Shown here piece by piece: positions 38,168 to 47,019 of a stretch of 59,789 nucleotides of DNA (the first letter of the stretch is position 1; each line of letters starts with the position of its first letter). This stretch comes from Sphaerotilus sp. (GTDB taxonomy: Bacteria; Pseudomonadota; Gammaproteobacteria; Burkholderiales; Burkholderiaceae_C): assembly GCF_013299175.1 (NCBI RefSeq), contig NZ_JAAFKF010000008.1, forward strand, positions 1-59,789, in the 5' to 3' direction. The notes under the pieces are model-generated. The model had not been told where the DNA came from, did no database searches, and worked only from the letters and a program-made list of their open reading frames with translations. Made by a program: the position numbers and the translations under genes.

Positions 38168-39139
38168 ATGGGCCTCCTCACCGGCATCCTCTACGCCTGC
38201 CTCGCCTTCTTCGGCACGGGCTGGTACCTGGGCAAATGGAGCGGCAACTTCTCGCTGCTGCTGTTCATCCTCACCGTCGTCACGGCCGCCTACTGGCTGG
38301 CCGAGCGGTTCGTGTTCCTGCCGAAGCGCCTGGCGGCGGCCGCGACACTGACCCAGCAGGACGGTGCGCGCCGGGCAGAACTCGCCCGCCTGGGCATCGA
38401 CAAGGTGGACACCGATGTCGAACCGGCCCGCCAGCGCCTGCTCGCCCAGCCGTGGTGGCTCGACTGGACCGCAGGGCTCTTCCCGGTGATCCTGATGGTG
38501 TTCCTGCTGCGCTCCTTCCTGTTCGAGCCGTTCAAGATCCCGTCCGGCTCGATGATCCCGACGCTGGAAATCGGCGACCTGATCCTGGTGAACAAGTTCC
38601 ACTACGGCATCCGCATCCCGGTGATCAACAAGAAGCTCGTCCCGCTGAACGACCCGAAGCGCGGCGACGTGATGGTGTTCCGCTACCCGGTCGATCCGGG
38701 CATCGACTTCATCAAGCGCGTGGTCGGCGTGCCCGGTGACGAGATCGCCTACATCAACCAGAAGCTCTACCTCAACGGCAAGCTCGCGCCGCTGCAGCAG
38801 CTCGACGACTACTACGACGAGGACCGCCGCACCTACTCGCGCCAGTTCCGCGAGGACGTGGGCGACGGCGTGACCCACAGGCTGCTGGTCGATCCGCAAC
38901 AGCCGTCGAGCTACGGCATGCGCGCACGACAGTTTCCGGGGGTTGAAAACTGCCGTTACACCGCCGAAGGCGTCACCTGCAAGGTTCCTGCAGGACACTA
39001 CTTCATGATGGGCGACAACCGCGACAACTCCGAAGATTCGCGCTTCTGGGGCTTCGTGCCGGACGAGAACATCGTCGGCCGGGCCTTCTTCGTGTGGATG
39101 AACTTCGGCAGTCTCAAGCGCATCGGCCCCTTCAATTGA
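38168..39139 (+). CDS. lepB: Signal peptidase I
   Basis: A 323-residue inner-membrane serine protease that removes signal peptides. The first membrane helices lie near residues 3-20 and 28-45, a further one at about 103-119. The catalytic Ser128 is in IPSGSMIPTL and Lys183 in FIKRVVGVPGDEI. GHYFMMGDNRDNSEDSRFWG is the conserved box E. Its pairing with lepA is the classical operon. Confidence 0.97.
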   Translation: MGLLTGILYACLAFFGTGWYLGKWSGNFSLLLFILTVVTAAYWLAERFVFLPKRLAAAATLTQQDGARRAELARLGIDKVDTDVEPARQRLLAQPWWLDWTAGLFPVILMVFLLRSFLFEPFKIPSGSMIPTLEIGDLILVNKFHYGIRIPVINKKLVPLNDPKRGDVMVFRYPVDPGIDFIKRVVGVPGDEIAYINQKLYLNGKLAPLQQLDDYYDEDRRTYSRQFREDVGDGVTHRLLVDPQQPSSYGMRARQFPGVENCRYTAEGVTCKVPAGHYFMMGDNRDNSEDSRFWGFVPDENIVGRAFFVWMNFGSLKRIGPFN

Positions 39140-39150
39140 GGAGTTCTCGG

Positions 39151-39543
39151 ATGGTTCCACGTTCTTATCCGGTTCCGGTCGCTGCTGCCGCGCGCCCGGC
39201 GACGCAACGCGGCGTCACGCTGCTCGGCCTGGTCTTCTGGGCGGTGTTGCTGTCCATGGGGGCACTGGTGGCGATGCGCGTGCTGCCGACCATCAACGAG
39301 TTCGCCACCATCAAGCGCGTGGTGAGCAAGATCGCCATCGAGGGCGGCGGCACCGTGCCGGAAATCCGCGCCGCCTTCGAACGTGCCAAGAGCATCGAGT
39401 ATTCGATACAGTCGATTTCCGGCAAGGATCTCGACGTGACCAAGGACAATGACCGGATCGTCGTGGCCTTTGCCTACGACAAGGAAATCGAACTGTTCGG
39501 CCCGGTCTCGCTGTTGATCAAGTACCGTGGCCGGTCGCAGTGA
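39151..39543 (+). CDS. DUF4845 family membrane protein
   Basis: A 130-residue protein with one N-terminal membrane helix (GVTLLGLVFWAVLLSMGALVA about residues 21-41) followed by a small periplasmic domain. This is the DUF4845 layout, usually found between lepB and rnc in betaproteobacteria and gammaproteobacteria. The Gly before the hydrophobic stretch makes it look superficially like a type IV pilin, but the prepilin cleavage motif is incomplete. GAGGAG at 39137-39142 is its ribosome binding site. Function unknown. Confidence 0.85.
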   Translation: MVPRSYPVPVAAAARPATQRGVTLLGLVFWAVLLSMGALVAMRVLPTINEFATIKRVVSKIAIEGGGTVPEIRAAFERAKSIEYSIQSISGKDLDVTKDNDRIVVAFAYDKEIELFGPVSLLIKYRGRSQ

Positions 39544-39566
39544 ATCTGAAGGTCTGAAGGTCTGTC

Positions 39567-40265
39567 TTGAATCCGTCGAATCTGTCTGCTGCCCTCGAAT
39601 CCCTCTCCCAGCGCCTGGGCTACACCTTCCGCCAGCGTGAGCTGCTCGTCTGCGCGCTGACGCACCGCAGCTTCGGCGCCGACCACTACGAGCGGCTCGA
39701 ATTCCTCGGCGACTCGGTGCTGAACATGGCCGTCTCCGACCTGCTGTTCGAGCAGTACGACGACTCCCCCGAAGGCGACCTGACCCGCATCCGCGCCCAC
39801 CTGGTGCGCCAGGACATGCTGCACCGCATCGCCTTGTCGCTGGACCTGCCGGCGGTGCTGCGCCTGTCGGATGGCGAGGCCCGTGGTGGTGGCGCCCAGC
39901 GGCCGTCGATCCTGGCCGATGCGCTCGAAGCGGTCATCGGGGCGGTGTTCCGCGATTCGGGTTTCGACGCGGCAGAGGCCCTGGTCCGCCGCCTGTTCGA
40001 ACCGCTGATCTCCGAGACCGCTACCCAGGCCTGGGGCAAGGACGCCAAGACCCAGCTCCAGGAATGGCTGCAGGCGCGCCGCCAGAGCGTCCCCGATTAC
40101 CGCATCGAAGCCACCCGTGGCCGCGCACACGACCAGACCTTCGTCGTCGTCTGCAGCATCGCCGGCTCCGGTGTGCAGGCCCGCGGCGAAGGCCGCTCCC
40201 GCCGCGCCGCCGAACAAGAAGCCGCGCGCCTTGTCCTCGAACAACTGAGCGCCGCCCCAGAATGA
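39567..40265 (+). CDS. rnc: Ribonuclease III
   Basis: A 232-residue double-strand-specific endoribonuclease. The signature [12 protein letters not shown] near residues 38-49 holds the metal-binding Glu and Asp, and a double-stranded-RNA-binding domain fills the last 75 residues. A TGA at 39555-39557 is in frame, so the start lies after it. TTG 39567, with AAGG six bases upstream, is the best choice and gives normal length. The stop overlaps the era start (ATGA). Confidence 0.96.
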   Translation: MNPSNLSAALESLSQRLGYTFRQRELLVCALTHRSFGADHYERLEFLGDSVLNMAVSDLLFEQYDDSPEGDLTRIRAHLVRQDMLHRIALSLDLPAVLRLSDGEARGGGAQRPSILADALEAVIGAVFRDSGFDAAEALVRRLFEPLISETATQAWGKDAKTQLQEWLQARRQSVPDYRIEATRGRAHDQTFVVVCSIAGSGVQARGEGRSRRAAEQEAARLVLEQLSAAPE

Positions 40266-41401
40266 CCACCCCCTCCAAGCCGCACGCGGCCACCCTGCCG
40301 GACGACCTGCTCGATCCGGTGGACGACTTTGCCGATGAAGACGGTCTGAACGACGCCCTGATCGAACTCGACGACGACGGCCAGCCCATCGTGGATGGCG
40401 ACGACGAGGACGAAGACGACCTCGGAGAGGACGCCGACGAACTCGCCTACGACGCACCGGACCTCGACACGATGCTCAAGGCCGCCGTCGGCTCGAACGA
40501 CGGCGACCGCCGCTGCGGCCTCATCGCCATCGTGGGCCGCCCGAACGTGGGCAAATCGACGCTGCTGAACACGCTCATCGGCCAAAAGGTCAGCATCACC
40601 TCCCGCAAGGCGCAGACCACCCGCCACCGCATCACCGGCATCTCGACCCAGGCCGACACGCAGTACGTCTTCGTGGACACCCCAGGCTTCCAGACCACCC
40701 ACACCACCCGCGGCACCGCGGCACTGAACCGCAACCTCAACAAGACGGTGCAGTCGGTGCTCGGTGACGTGGACGTGGTGCTGTTCGTGGTGGACGCGGG
40801 CCGTTTTGGTCCTGCCGACGCCAAGGTGCTGTCGCTGATCCCGACGGGCAAGCCGACCTTCCTGATCGCCAACAAGCTCGACCTCATCACGCGCCGCTCG
40901 GACCTGCTGCCCTGGCTGCAGCAGATGCAGGCCAAGCACGCCTTCACCGAGTTCGTGCCGCTGACCGCAACCAAGAAGGACGACACCCAGCGCCTGCTGG
41001 ACATCATCCGCCCCTACCTGCCCGAGCAGCCCTGGTACTACGACGCGGACGCGCTGACCGACCGCAGCGACAAGTTCCTGGCGGCCGAGCTGATCCGCGA
41101 GAAGCTGTTCCGCCTGACGGGGGACGAGCTGCCATACACGTCCACGGTGCAGATCGACAAGTACGAAGAGGTCGAAGGGGGGCGGTTGAACCGCATCGCC
41201 GCGACCATCATCGTCGAGCGCGACGCCCACAAGGGCATGGTCATCGGCGAAGGCGGCGAGCGGTTGAAGCGCATCAGCTCCGAGGCCCGCACCGAGCTGG
41301 AGCGGCTCACCGACCGCAAGGTGTTCCTCGAAGTCTGGGTCAAGGTCCGTTCGGGCTGGGCCGACGACGAGAAGCGGCTCAAGAGCTACGGCTACGAGTA
41401 A
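40262..41401 (+). CDS. era: GTPase Era, with acidic N-terminal extension
   Basis: A 379-residue 16S-rRNA-binding GTPase needed for 30S maturation. G1 is GRPNVGKS at residues 92-99, G3 DTPGFQT, G4 NKLD, and the C-terminal KH domain includes [21 protein letters not shown]. coli Era (301 residues) starts about ten residues before the G domain; here about 80 additional residues rich in Asp and Glu precede it. ATG 40262 overlaps the rnc stop, and the extension has the codon use of its neighbours, so it looks real. ATG 40472 (residue 71) would give a classical Era and cannot be excluded. Confidence 0.95.
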   Translation: MTTPSKPHAATLPDDLLDPVDDFADEDGLNDALIELDDDGQPIVDGDDEDEDDLGEDADELAYDAPDLDTMLKAAVGSNDGDRRCGLIAIVGRPNVGKSTLLNTLIGQKVSITSRKAQTTRHRITGISTQADTQYVFVDTPGFQTTHTTRGTAALNRNLNKTVQSVLGDVDVVLFVVDAGRFGPADAKVLSLIPTGKPTFLIANKLDLITRRSDLLPWLQQMQAKHAFTEFVPLTATKKDDTQRLLDIIRPYLPEQPWYYDADALTDRSDKFLAAELIREKLFRLTGDELPYTSTVQIDKYEEVEGGRLNRIAATIIVERDAHKGMVIGEGGERLKRISSEARTELERLTDRKVFLEVWVKVRSGWADDEKRLKSYGYE

Positions 41402-41419
41402 GCCCGAGGCCGCTCGCCG

Positions 41420-42238
41420 ATGGCCACGCGCCGTGCCGCGCCCGCAGCGATCGCGGCCTATGTGCTGCACCACCACGACTGGAGCGAGTCCAGCCTGGTC
41501 CTCGATCTCTGGACCCGCGAGCACGGCCGCATCGCCGCGGTCGCCAAGGGCGCGAAACGGCCGCACTCGCAGATGCGCTGCGTGCTGCTGCCCTTCCAGC
41601 GGCTGACGATCGTGCTCGGTGGCAAGACCGCCCGGCGCGACACCGAACCCCACCCCGACACCGGCGGCCACGACGCGCCACCCGATCTCCACCTGCTGCG
41701 TGGCGCCGAATGGGCGGGCGGTGGCGCGATGCTGTCGGGTGCGGCGCTGCTGGCGGGATTCCACCTCAACGAGCTGCTGCTGCGTGGACTGGCGCGGCAT
41801 GACGCCCACCCGCGCCTGTTCGAGGTCTACGCCGCCACCCTGCCCCGCCTCGCCCCGCACGACGAGGCGCAGACCGCCGCTGCGCTGCGCGCCTTCGAGC
41901 TGTGGCTGCTGCGCGAATCGGGGGTGCTGCCGGAGCTGGACCGGGTGACGCTGACGCAGCAACCGGTGCGGACGGACGTGCGCCACGGGCTGCATCCCGA
42001 CACCGGCGTCCATCCGCTGCCCGACGGCGCACCGGGCCTCGGTGGCGCCACGCTGCTGGCGCTGCAGTCGGCACTGAATGCGTTCGATCTCGGCGCGCTG
42101 CAGCAGACTTGTCAAGGCGCCCTGCCCGAGCTGCGCACGCAGTTGCGCCACCTGCTGCACTACCATCTCGGCACCTCGATGCTGCGCACCCGCGCGCTGA
42201 TGGTCGAGCTGCAGAAACTGACCGACACCGCCCGCTGA
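41420..42238 (+). CDS. recO: DNA repair protein RecO
   Basis: A 272-residue protein of the RecFOR pathway that loads RecA on gapped DNA. The N-terminal OB-fold part reads AAYVLHHHDWSESSLVLDLWTREHGRIAAVAKGAKRP in pattern (about residues 13-48). The C-terminal helical part includes AALRAFELWLLRESGVLPEL. Betaproteobacterial RecO usually lacks the zinc cysteines, as here. Between era and pdxJ as in related genomes. Confidence 0.93.
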   Translation: MATRRAAPAAIAAYVLHHHDWSESSLVLDLWTREHGRIAAVAKGAKRPHSQMRCVLLPFQRLTIVLGGKTARRDTEPHPDTGGHDAPPDLHLLRGAEWAGGGAMLSGAALLAGFHLNELLLRGLARHDAHPRLFEVYAATLPRLAPHDEAQTAAALRAFELWLLRESGVLPELDRVTLTQQPVRTDVRHGLHPDTGVHPLPDGAPGLGGATLLALQSALNAFDLGALQQTCQGALPELRTQLRHLLHYHLGTSMLRTRALMVELQKLTDTAR

Positions 42239-42243
42239 CCACC

Positions 42244-43038
42244 ATGAATCCCCTCGTCGCCCCCGAATCGTGCAACGCCCACAGTGGCCGTACCGCCCTG
42301 TCGGTCAACCTCAACAAGGTCGCCCTGCTGCGCAACACGCGGCACCTGGGCCTCCCGAGCGTGACCCGCGCGGCCACCTTCGTCCTCGAAGCCGGCGCAC
42401 AAGGCATCACCGTCCACCCGCGCCCCGACGCGCGCCACATCCGCGCGGACGACGTGACCGATCTGGCCGCGCTGCTGCAGGCATGGCCGCACACCGAGTT
42501 CAACATCGAGGGCAACCCCTTCCACAACCTGATGGACGTGGTACGCGCCGTGCGACCACACCAGGCCACGTTCGTCCCGGACACGGTCGGCCAGTTCACC
42601 TCGGACCACGGCTGGACCTTCCCCGACGACGCCGAGCGGCTGCGTCCGCTGATCGAGGAAACGCGGACCTTGGGCGTGCGCGTGAGCCTGTTCATGGACC
42701 CGATCCCCGAGATGATGCGCGCCGCCAGCGACCTCGGCGCCGACCGGGTGGAGCTGTACACCGAAGCCTATGCCAGTGCCTGGGGCACGCCGCGGCAAGC
42801 CGAGGTGCTCGACCGCTACGTCCGGGCTGCCGAAGCCGCGCTGTCGGTCGGCCTGGGGATCAACGCGGGCCACGACCTGAACCGCGACAATCTCAGCGAT
42901 TTCCTGCGCGCCGTGCCCGGGGTGCAGGAGGTGTCCATCGGCCACGCGCTCATCGCCGACGCGCTGGAACTCGGCTACACCGAGACGGTGCGCGACTACC
43001 AGCGGTGCATCCAGCGCGCCTTTGCGCCTGCCCGCTGA
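42244..43038 (+). CDS. pdxJ: Pyridoxine 5'-phosphate synthase
   Basis: A 264-residue TIM-barrel enzyme that makes pyridoxine phosphate from deoxyxylulose phosphate and aminoacetone phosphate. Characteristic parts are [37 protein letters not shown] and [11 protein letters not shown]. The ATG at 42244 follows the recO stop by five bases. Its 3' end is 25 bases before acpS. Confidence 0.97.
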   Translation: MNPLVAPESCNAHSGRTALSVNLNKVALLRNTRHLGLPSVTRAATFVLEAGAQGITVHPRPDARHIRADDVTDLAALLQAWPHTEFNIEGNPFHNLMDVVRAVRPHQATFVPDTVGQFTSDHGWTFPDDAERLRPLIEETRTLGVRVSLFMDPIPEMMRAASDLGADRVELYTEAYASAWGTPRQAEVLDRYVRAAEAALSVGLGINAGHDLNRDNLSDFLRAVPGVQEVSIGHALIADALELGYTETVRDYQRCIQRAFAPAR

Positions 43039-43063
43039 CGCCACCGACCACCCGGACACCGCG

Positions 43064-43462
43064 ATGGTCCACGGCATCGGCACCGACATCTGCGACATCC
43101 GCCGCATCGCCGCGGTGCTGGGCCGGCGCGGTGACCGCTTCGCCGAGAAGGTGCTGGGGCCGACCGAGCTGCAGGTCTTCCACCACCGCCGCGCCAAGGT
43201 CGAGGCGCGCGGCGTCGCCTATCTGGCCACCCGGTTTTCTGCCAAGGAAGCATTTTCCAAGGCGATCGGACTCGGCCTGCGTGCCCCCATGCAGTGGCGC
43301 GACTGCGAGACGCTCAACGAACCCAGCGGCAAGCCCTTCATCCGCCTGCACGGCCCGCTGGCCGACTGGTTTGCCGCACGCGATCTGGCCGCCCACGTCA
43401 GCCTGACCGACGAAACCGACTACGCGACCAGCTTCGTCGTGGTCGAAACCCGCACCCCCTGA
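43064..43462 (+). CDS. acpS: Holo-[acyl-carrier-protein] synthase
   Basis: A 132-residue enzyme that transfers 4'-phosphopantetheine to Ser37 of AcpP. The magnesium-binding residues are Asp8 (GIGTDICD) and Glu62 ([10 protein letters not shown]). ATG 43064 gives the family length. A TTG at 43022 is in frame but would overlap pdxJ and add 14 residues not found in the family. Confidence 0.96.
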   Translation: MVHGIGTDICDIRRIAAVLGRRGDRFAEKVLGPTELQVFHHRRAKVEARGVAYLATRFSAKEAFSKAIGLGLRAPMQWRDCETLNEPSGKPFIRLHGPLADWFAARDLAAHVSLTDETDYATSFVVVETRTP

Positions 43463-43487
43463 CCTCTCCCACGGACCTGCCCTGCCG

Positions 43488-44588
43488 ATGCACCACGCCC
43501 ACGCCCCTGTCGTCCTCGATGTCGCCGGTCTCACGCTGAACGGCGACGACCGCCGCCGCCTGCAGCACCCGCTGGTGGGCGGTCTGATCCTGTTCACCCG
43601 CAACTGGCAGGACCGCGCCCAGCTCACCCAGCTCGTTGCCGAGATCAAGGCAACGCGCCCGGACATCGTGGTCAGCGTGGACCACGAAGGCGGCCGGGTG
43701 CAGCGGTTCCGCACCGACGGGTTCACGCACCTGCCCGCGATGCGTACGCTGGGCGAACGCTGGATGGACGATGGCCGCCATGGTACGGGCCACGGTGCGA
43801 TGACCGCCTGCGACATGGCGACCGCCGCCGGCTACATCCTGGCCGCCGAGCTGCGCGCCTGCGGCGTCGATCTGAGCTTCACGCCGGTGCTCGACCTCGA
43901 CCACGGCCGCAGCGGCGTGATCGGCAGCCGCGCGTTTCACCGCGATCCGCGAGTGGTCGGCACGTTGGCGCGCAGCCTGATGCATGGGTTGCTGCAAGCG
44001 GGCATGGCGAACTGCGGCAAGCACTTCCCCGGCCACGGCTGGGCGGAGGCAGACAGCCACGTTGCCGTGCCACGCGACGAGCGCACGCTGACCGCCATCC
44101 TCACCGACGATGCGCGGCCGTATGAATGGCTCTCGACCAGCCTGGCCAGCGTGATGCCGGCGCACGTCATCTACCCGAAGGTGGACAAGCGCCCGGCGGG
44201 TTACTCGTCGCGCTGGATCCAGGGCATCCTGCGCGAGCGGCTGGGCTTCACGGGCCTCGTGTTCAGCGATGACCTGAGCATGGAAGGGGCGCGGCGCGTG
44301 CCGGGGGTGAAGAATGGCGCTGTGCTGGACTACGCGGAAGCGGCGGTGCTGGCACTGGCGGCGGGCTGCGACATGGTGCTGCTGTGCAACCAGTCGCTGG
44401 ATGGGGGCAAGGCGGTGGACGACCTGCTCGACGGACTCGCCGCGGCACTGGAGCGCGGCGCGTGGCAGACCAGCCCCGACAGCGAGGAACGGCGCCTGGC
44501 GCTGCTGCCCCAGACGCCGCCGATCCCGTGGGACGACCTGATGCACCATGCGCCCTACCTGCGGGCGCTGGAGCGGCTGGGGAGCTGA
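43488..44588 (+). CDS. nagZ: Beta-N-acetylhexosaminidase NagZ
   Basis: A 366-residue cytoplasmic GH3 enzyme that removes GlcNAc from anhydromuropeptides in peptidoglycan recycling. The family signatures are GLILFTRNWQ, VDHEGGRVQRFR, the flexible loop motif CGKHFPGHGWAEADSH with the catalytic His/Asp, and FSDDLSMEGA with the nucleophile Asp. It follows acpS by 25 bases and converges on the coiled-coil gene. Confidence 0.96.
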   Translation: MHHAHAPVVLDVAGLTLNGDDRRRLQHPLVGGLILFTRNWQDRAQLTQLVAEIKATRPDIVVSVDHEGGRVQRFRTDGFTHLPAMRTLGERWMDDGRHGTGHGAMTACDMATAAGYILAAELRACGVDLSFTPVLDLDHGRSGVIGSRAFHRDPRVVGTLARSLMHGLLQAGMANCGKHFPGHGWAEADSHVAVPRDERTLTAILTDDARPYEWLSTSLASVMPAHVIYPKVDKRPAGYSSRWIQGILRERLGFTGLVFSDDLSMEGARRVPGVKNGAVLDYAEAAVLALAAGCDMVLLCNQSLDGGKAVDDLLDGLAAALERGAWQTSPDSEERRLALLPQTPPIPWDDLMHHAPYLRALERLGS

Positions 44589-44605
44589 TCCCCCGCCGCG
44601 GCCGT

Positions 44606-46981
44606 TCAGCGGATCGACTGCTGGGCGGCCAGCTTGGCCGCCTGCGCGATCCAGTTCTCGCGGTAGACGCGGGAGCCGAAGTTGGGCAGGTGGTGCGCCA
44701 CCCACGCCAGCTCGGCCGGCGACCAGCTCGCGATCTGCCAGAAGTAATGCACGCCGTGCGCGTGCAACCAGCGTTCATTGACCGGGCCGATGCCGTCGAT
44801 GATCTTGAGGTCATCGGGGCGCTGGTGGTCTACCTCGACCGGCGCGGGCTGTTGTCCGGCCCCGGCGGCCAGCACCAGCCGCTCCAGTTCGGCGCTGGTG
44901 ATGGTCGCCGCCGCCGACACCGCCGGACGCACGACCACCGGCACCTCCGGCGCGGGCGGCGGCACAAGCGCGGCGAGTTCGGCAATGCGCAACTGCGCGG
45001 CCTGCTGCTGGTCGCGCTCGGCCTGCAGACGGGCGCTCAGGGTGGCGAGCTGCTCGTCGTTTTCGGTCAGCGTGAGGCGCAGGGTGCGCAGTTCGGTCTC
45101 CAGCTCCTGGATGCGGGTCTGGGTGAGTGCCAGCTCCTGCTGGATTGCCTGCTCGCGCAATTGGGCCGCGGATTGGCCGGCAGCCTGGGCATCGCGCAAT
45201 TCCTGAGCCTGGCGTTCAGCCGCCTGCCACGCGGCCTCCTGGTCGGCCAGCAGCGCCTGCAACTCGGCGATGCGGCGGTCGCGCTGGGCCGTGAGGTCGG
45301 TGTGCTGCTGCTCCAGCGTAGCCAGGGCGTGCTGGTGCGACTGCTGGCGGCTCAACGCAGCGGCAGCGGCCACGCCGGCGGCAAGGAGCGCCGCCTGCCG
45401 CTCGCGGGAGAGTTCCGCCTCGACTTCGGTGGCGCGGGCGGCCTGCCGTGACGCCTCGGCGTCACACGCGGCGGCGGCATCGCGCAGCCTGGCCAGCTCA
45501 GTTTCGAGCACGGCCGTGGCGTCGGCGTGCTGCTGAGCGGTGTGGTCAGCTTGTGCAGCGCGGTCAGCTTCCGCAGCGGCGACTTGGGCAGCGGTTTGCG
45601 CTGCGGTTTTCGCGGCGGCATCGGCGGCAGCCTCGCGCTCCGCCACGAGCCGGGCCTGCAACTCCACTTCGGTCGCTGCAGCGGTCTGGCGGGCTGCGGC
45701 CAGTTCGGCTTCCGCCCTCGCCAGCGCGTCGCCATGGGCGCTCAGCGCAGCACTGTGGGTGCCCTGCAGCACCGTCAGGCCCGCCAGCAGTTCAGCACCA
45801 CGGCCCGTCTCCACCGACAGCAGCGACTGGTGGTGGCTAAGATCGCCTTGCAGCGCCGTGTGCTGGTCGCGCAGCGCGGCCAGCTCGGTGTCCCGTGCGG
45901 CGATGGTGTCGGCCTGTGCCACACGGTCAGCTTCCGCAGCCGCGACTCGGGCAGCGGTTTGCGCTGCAGCAGCGGCGGCAGCCTCGCGCTCTGCCATGAG
46001 CCGGGCCTGCAACTCCGCTTCGGTCACCGCGGCGGTCTGGCGGGTGGCGTCCAGTTCGGTCTGCGCCTGCGCCAGCGCGTCGCCATGGGCGCTCAGCGCA
46101 GCACTGTGGGTGCCCTGCAGCACCGTCAGGCCCGCCAGCAGTTCAGCACCACGGCCCGTCTCCACCGACAGCAGCGACTGGTGGTGGCTCAGATCGCCTT
46201 GCAACGCTGCGTGCTGGTTGCGCAGCGCGGCCAACTCGGCGTCCCGTGCGGCGATGGTGTCGGCTTGCTGCCGTGCCGCGCTTTCAGCTTGCGCAGCAGC
46301 CTGGCGTGCCGACAGCGCCGCAGCGGCAGCCACGCCAGCGGCGAGCACGGCAGCCTGCCGCTCCCGCATCAACTCGGCCTCGGTCTCTGCAGCGGCCGCA
46401 CGGGCGGCATCGCGCTCGGCCTGGGTGTCGATCAAGGCGGCATACGCTTCCTTGGCGACCTCGGCCCGCTCGGCGAGGGCGCTGCGGTGCGCCTCTTCCA
46501 GCGCAGCATGCCGCGCCTGCAGCGCCGCCAATTCATCCGTCAACTGGACCGCATGGCTGGTTTCGGTGTTGAGCAGCGTGATGCGCGATTCGTACGTGGC
46601 CTGCAGCGCGCCCAGGCGCCCCTGCAGCGACTCGACCTCCGACACCAGCCCCTGGCGTGCGGTCTGGTGCTCGTCCACGCTCGCGCTCAGTGCCAGGGCA
46701 CGTTCGCCGGTGAGGCGGTGTTCCGTGTCCAGCGCCTCCAGCCGGGTTTGCAGCGCCGCGTGGTCGGCGCCAGCGGCTTCCAGTGCCAGCGCATGTTCAC
46801 CGCGCAAGTCCACCAGGACCGCATCCGAGCGTGCGCGGGCCTCGCTGTGCTGCGCCTGGAGCGCGGCGAGTTCGGTGGCATGGCGGCGTTGCTGGCAGAT
46901 CCGGTTCAGCAGCAGGCCGAGGGCGAGTCCGGCCAGACAGGCCAGCAAGAGGTACAGCCAGAGCTGGCTCAACAGGTACAT
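44606..46981 (-). CDS. Membrane-anchored coiled-coil protein with C-terminal helix-hairpin-helix domain
   Basis: A 791-residue protein of unknown function. An N-terminal membrane helix (residues 6-25) is followed by about 640 residues of Ala/Gln/Glu/Arg-rich coiled coil, a Pro-rich linker (about 672-690) and a C-terminal domain at about 724-785. That domain has LKIIDGIGPVNERWLHAHGV and FGSRVYRENWIAQAA, the pattern of HhH domains found in ribosomal L21-like and DUF4332-type proteins. Residues 239-355 and 356-472 are a tandem duplication of 117 residues, and a 25-residue segment at 200-224 recurs at 520-544. It follows the BON/OmpA-like gene by 38 bases and is probably co-transcribed with it. 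Topology suggests the coil faces the cytoplasm; that is inference. Confidence 0.85.
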   Translation of the reverse strand: MYLLSQLWLYLLLACLAGLALGLLLNRICQQRRHATELAALQAQHSEARARSDAVLVDLRGEHALALEAAGADHAALQTRLEALDTEHRLTGERALALSASVDEHQTARQGLVSEVESLQGRLGALQATYESRITLLNTETSHAVQLTDELAALQARHAALEEAHRSALAERAEVAKEAYAALIDTQAERDAARAAAAETEAELMRERQAAVLAAGVAAAAALSARQAAAQAESAARQQADTIAARDAELAALRNQHAALQGDLSHHQSLLSVETGRGAELLAGLTVLQGTHSAALSAHGDALAQAQTELDATRQTAAVTEAELQARLMAEREAAAAAAAQTAARVAAAEADRVAQADTIAARDTELAALRDQHTALQGDLSHHQSLLSVETGRGAELLAGLTVLQGTHSAALSAHGDALARAEAELAAARQTAAATEVELQARLVAEREAAADAAAKTAAQTAAQVAAAEADRAAQADHTAQQHADATAVLETELARLRDAAAACDAEASRQAARATEVEAELSRERQAALLAAGVAAAAALSRQQSHQHALATLEQQHTDLTAQRDRRIAELQALLADQEAAWQAAERQAQELRDAQAAGQSAAQLREQAIQQELALTQTRIQELETELRTLRLTLTENDEQLATLSARLQAERDQQQAAQLRIAELAALVPPPAPEVPVVVRPAVSAAATITSAELERLVLAAGAGQQPAPVEVDHQRPDDLKIIDGIGPVNERWLHAHGVHYFWQIASWSPAELAWVAHHLPNFGSRVYRENWIAQAAKLAAQQSIR
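45721..46189 (-). repeat. In-frame 351-bp tandem duplication inside the coiled-coil gene
   Basis: Bases 45721-45838 and 46072-46189 are identical over 118 positions at an offset of 351 bases (117 codons). The flanking parts of the two units are diverged but alignable. Reading frame is kept. It encodes two successive coiled-coil units of the 791-residue protein. Confidence 0.9.
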
Positions 46982-47019
46982 GGTGGTCTCTCCGCAGTGT
47001 TCGCAGTGTTGGGGTTGGG

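Noticed and set aside
39151-39543. Type IV pilin-like protein
   Set aside because: The Gly-hydrophobic start resembles a prepilin but lacks the conserved Glu at position 5; the lepB-rnc position fits DUF4845.
43022-43063. Earlier TTG start for acpS
   Set aside because: It overlaps pdxJ and adds residues absent from the family; ATG 43064 fits the conserved N-terminus.
44606-46981. Repeats in this gene as a possible CRISPR or mobile repeat
   Set aside because: The repeats are in-frame protein repeats of 351 bp without spacers or terminal inverted repeats.
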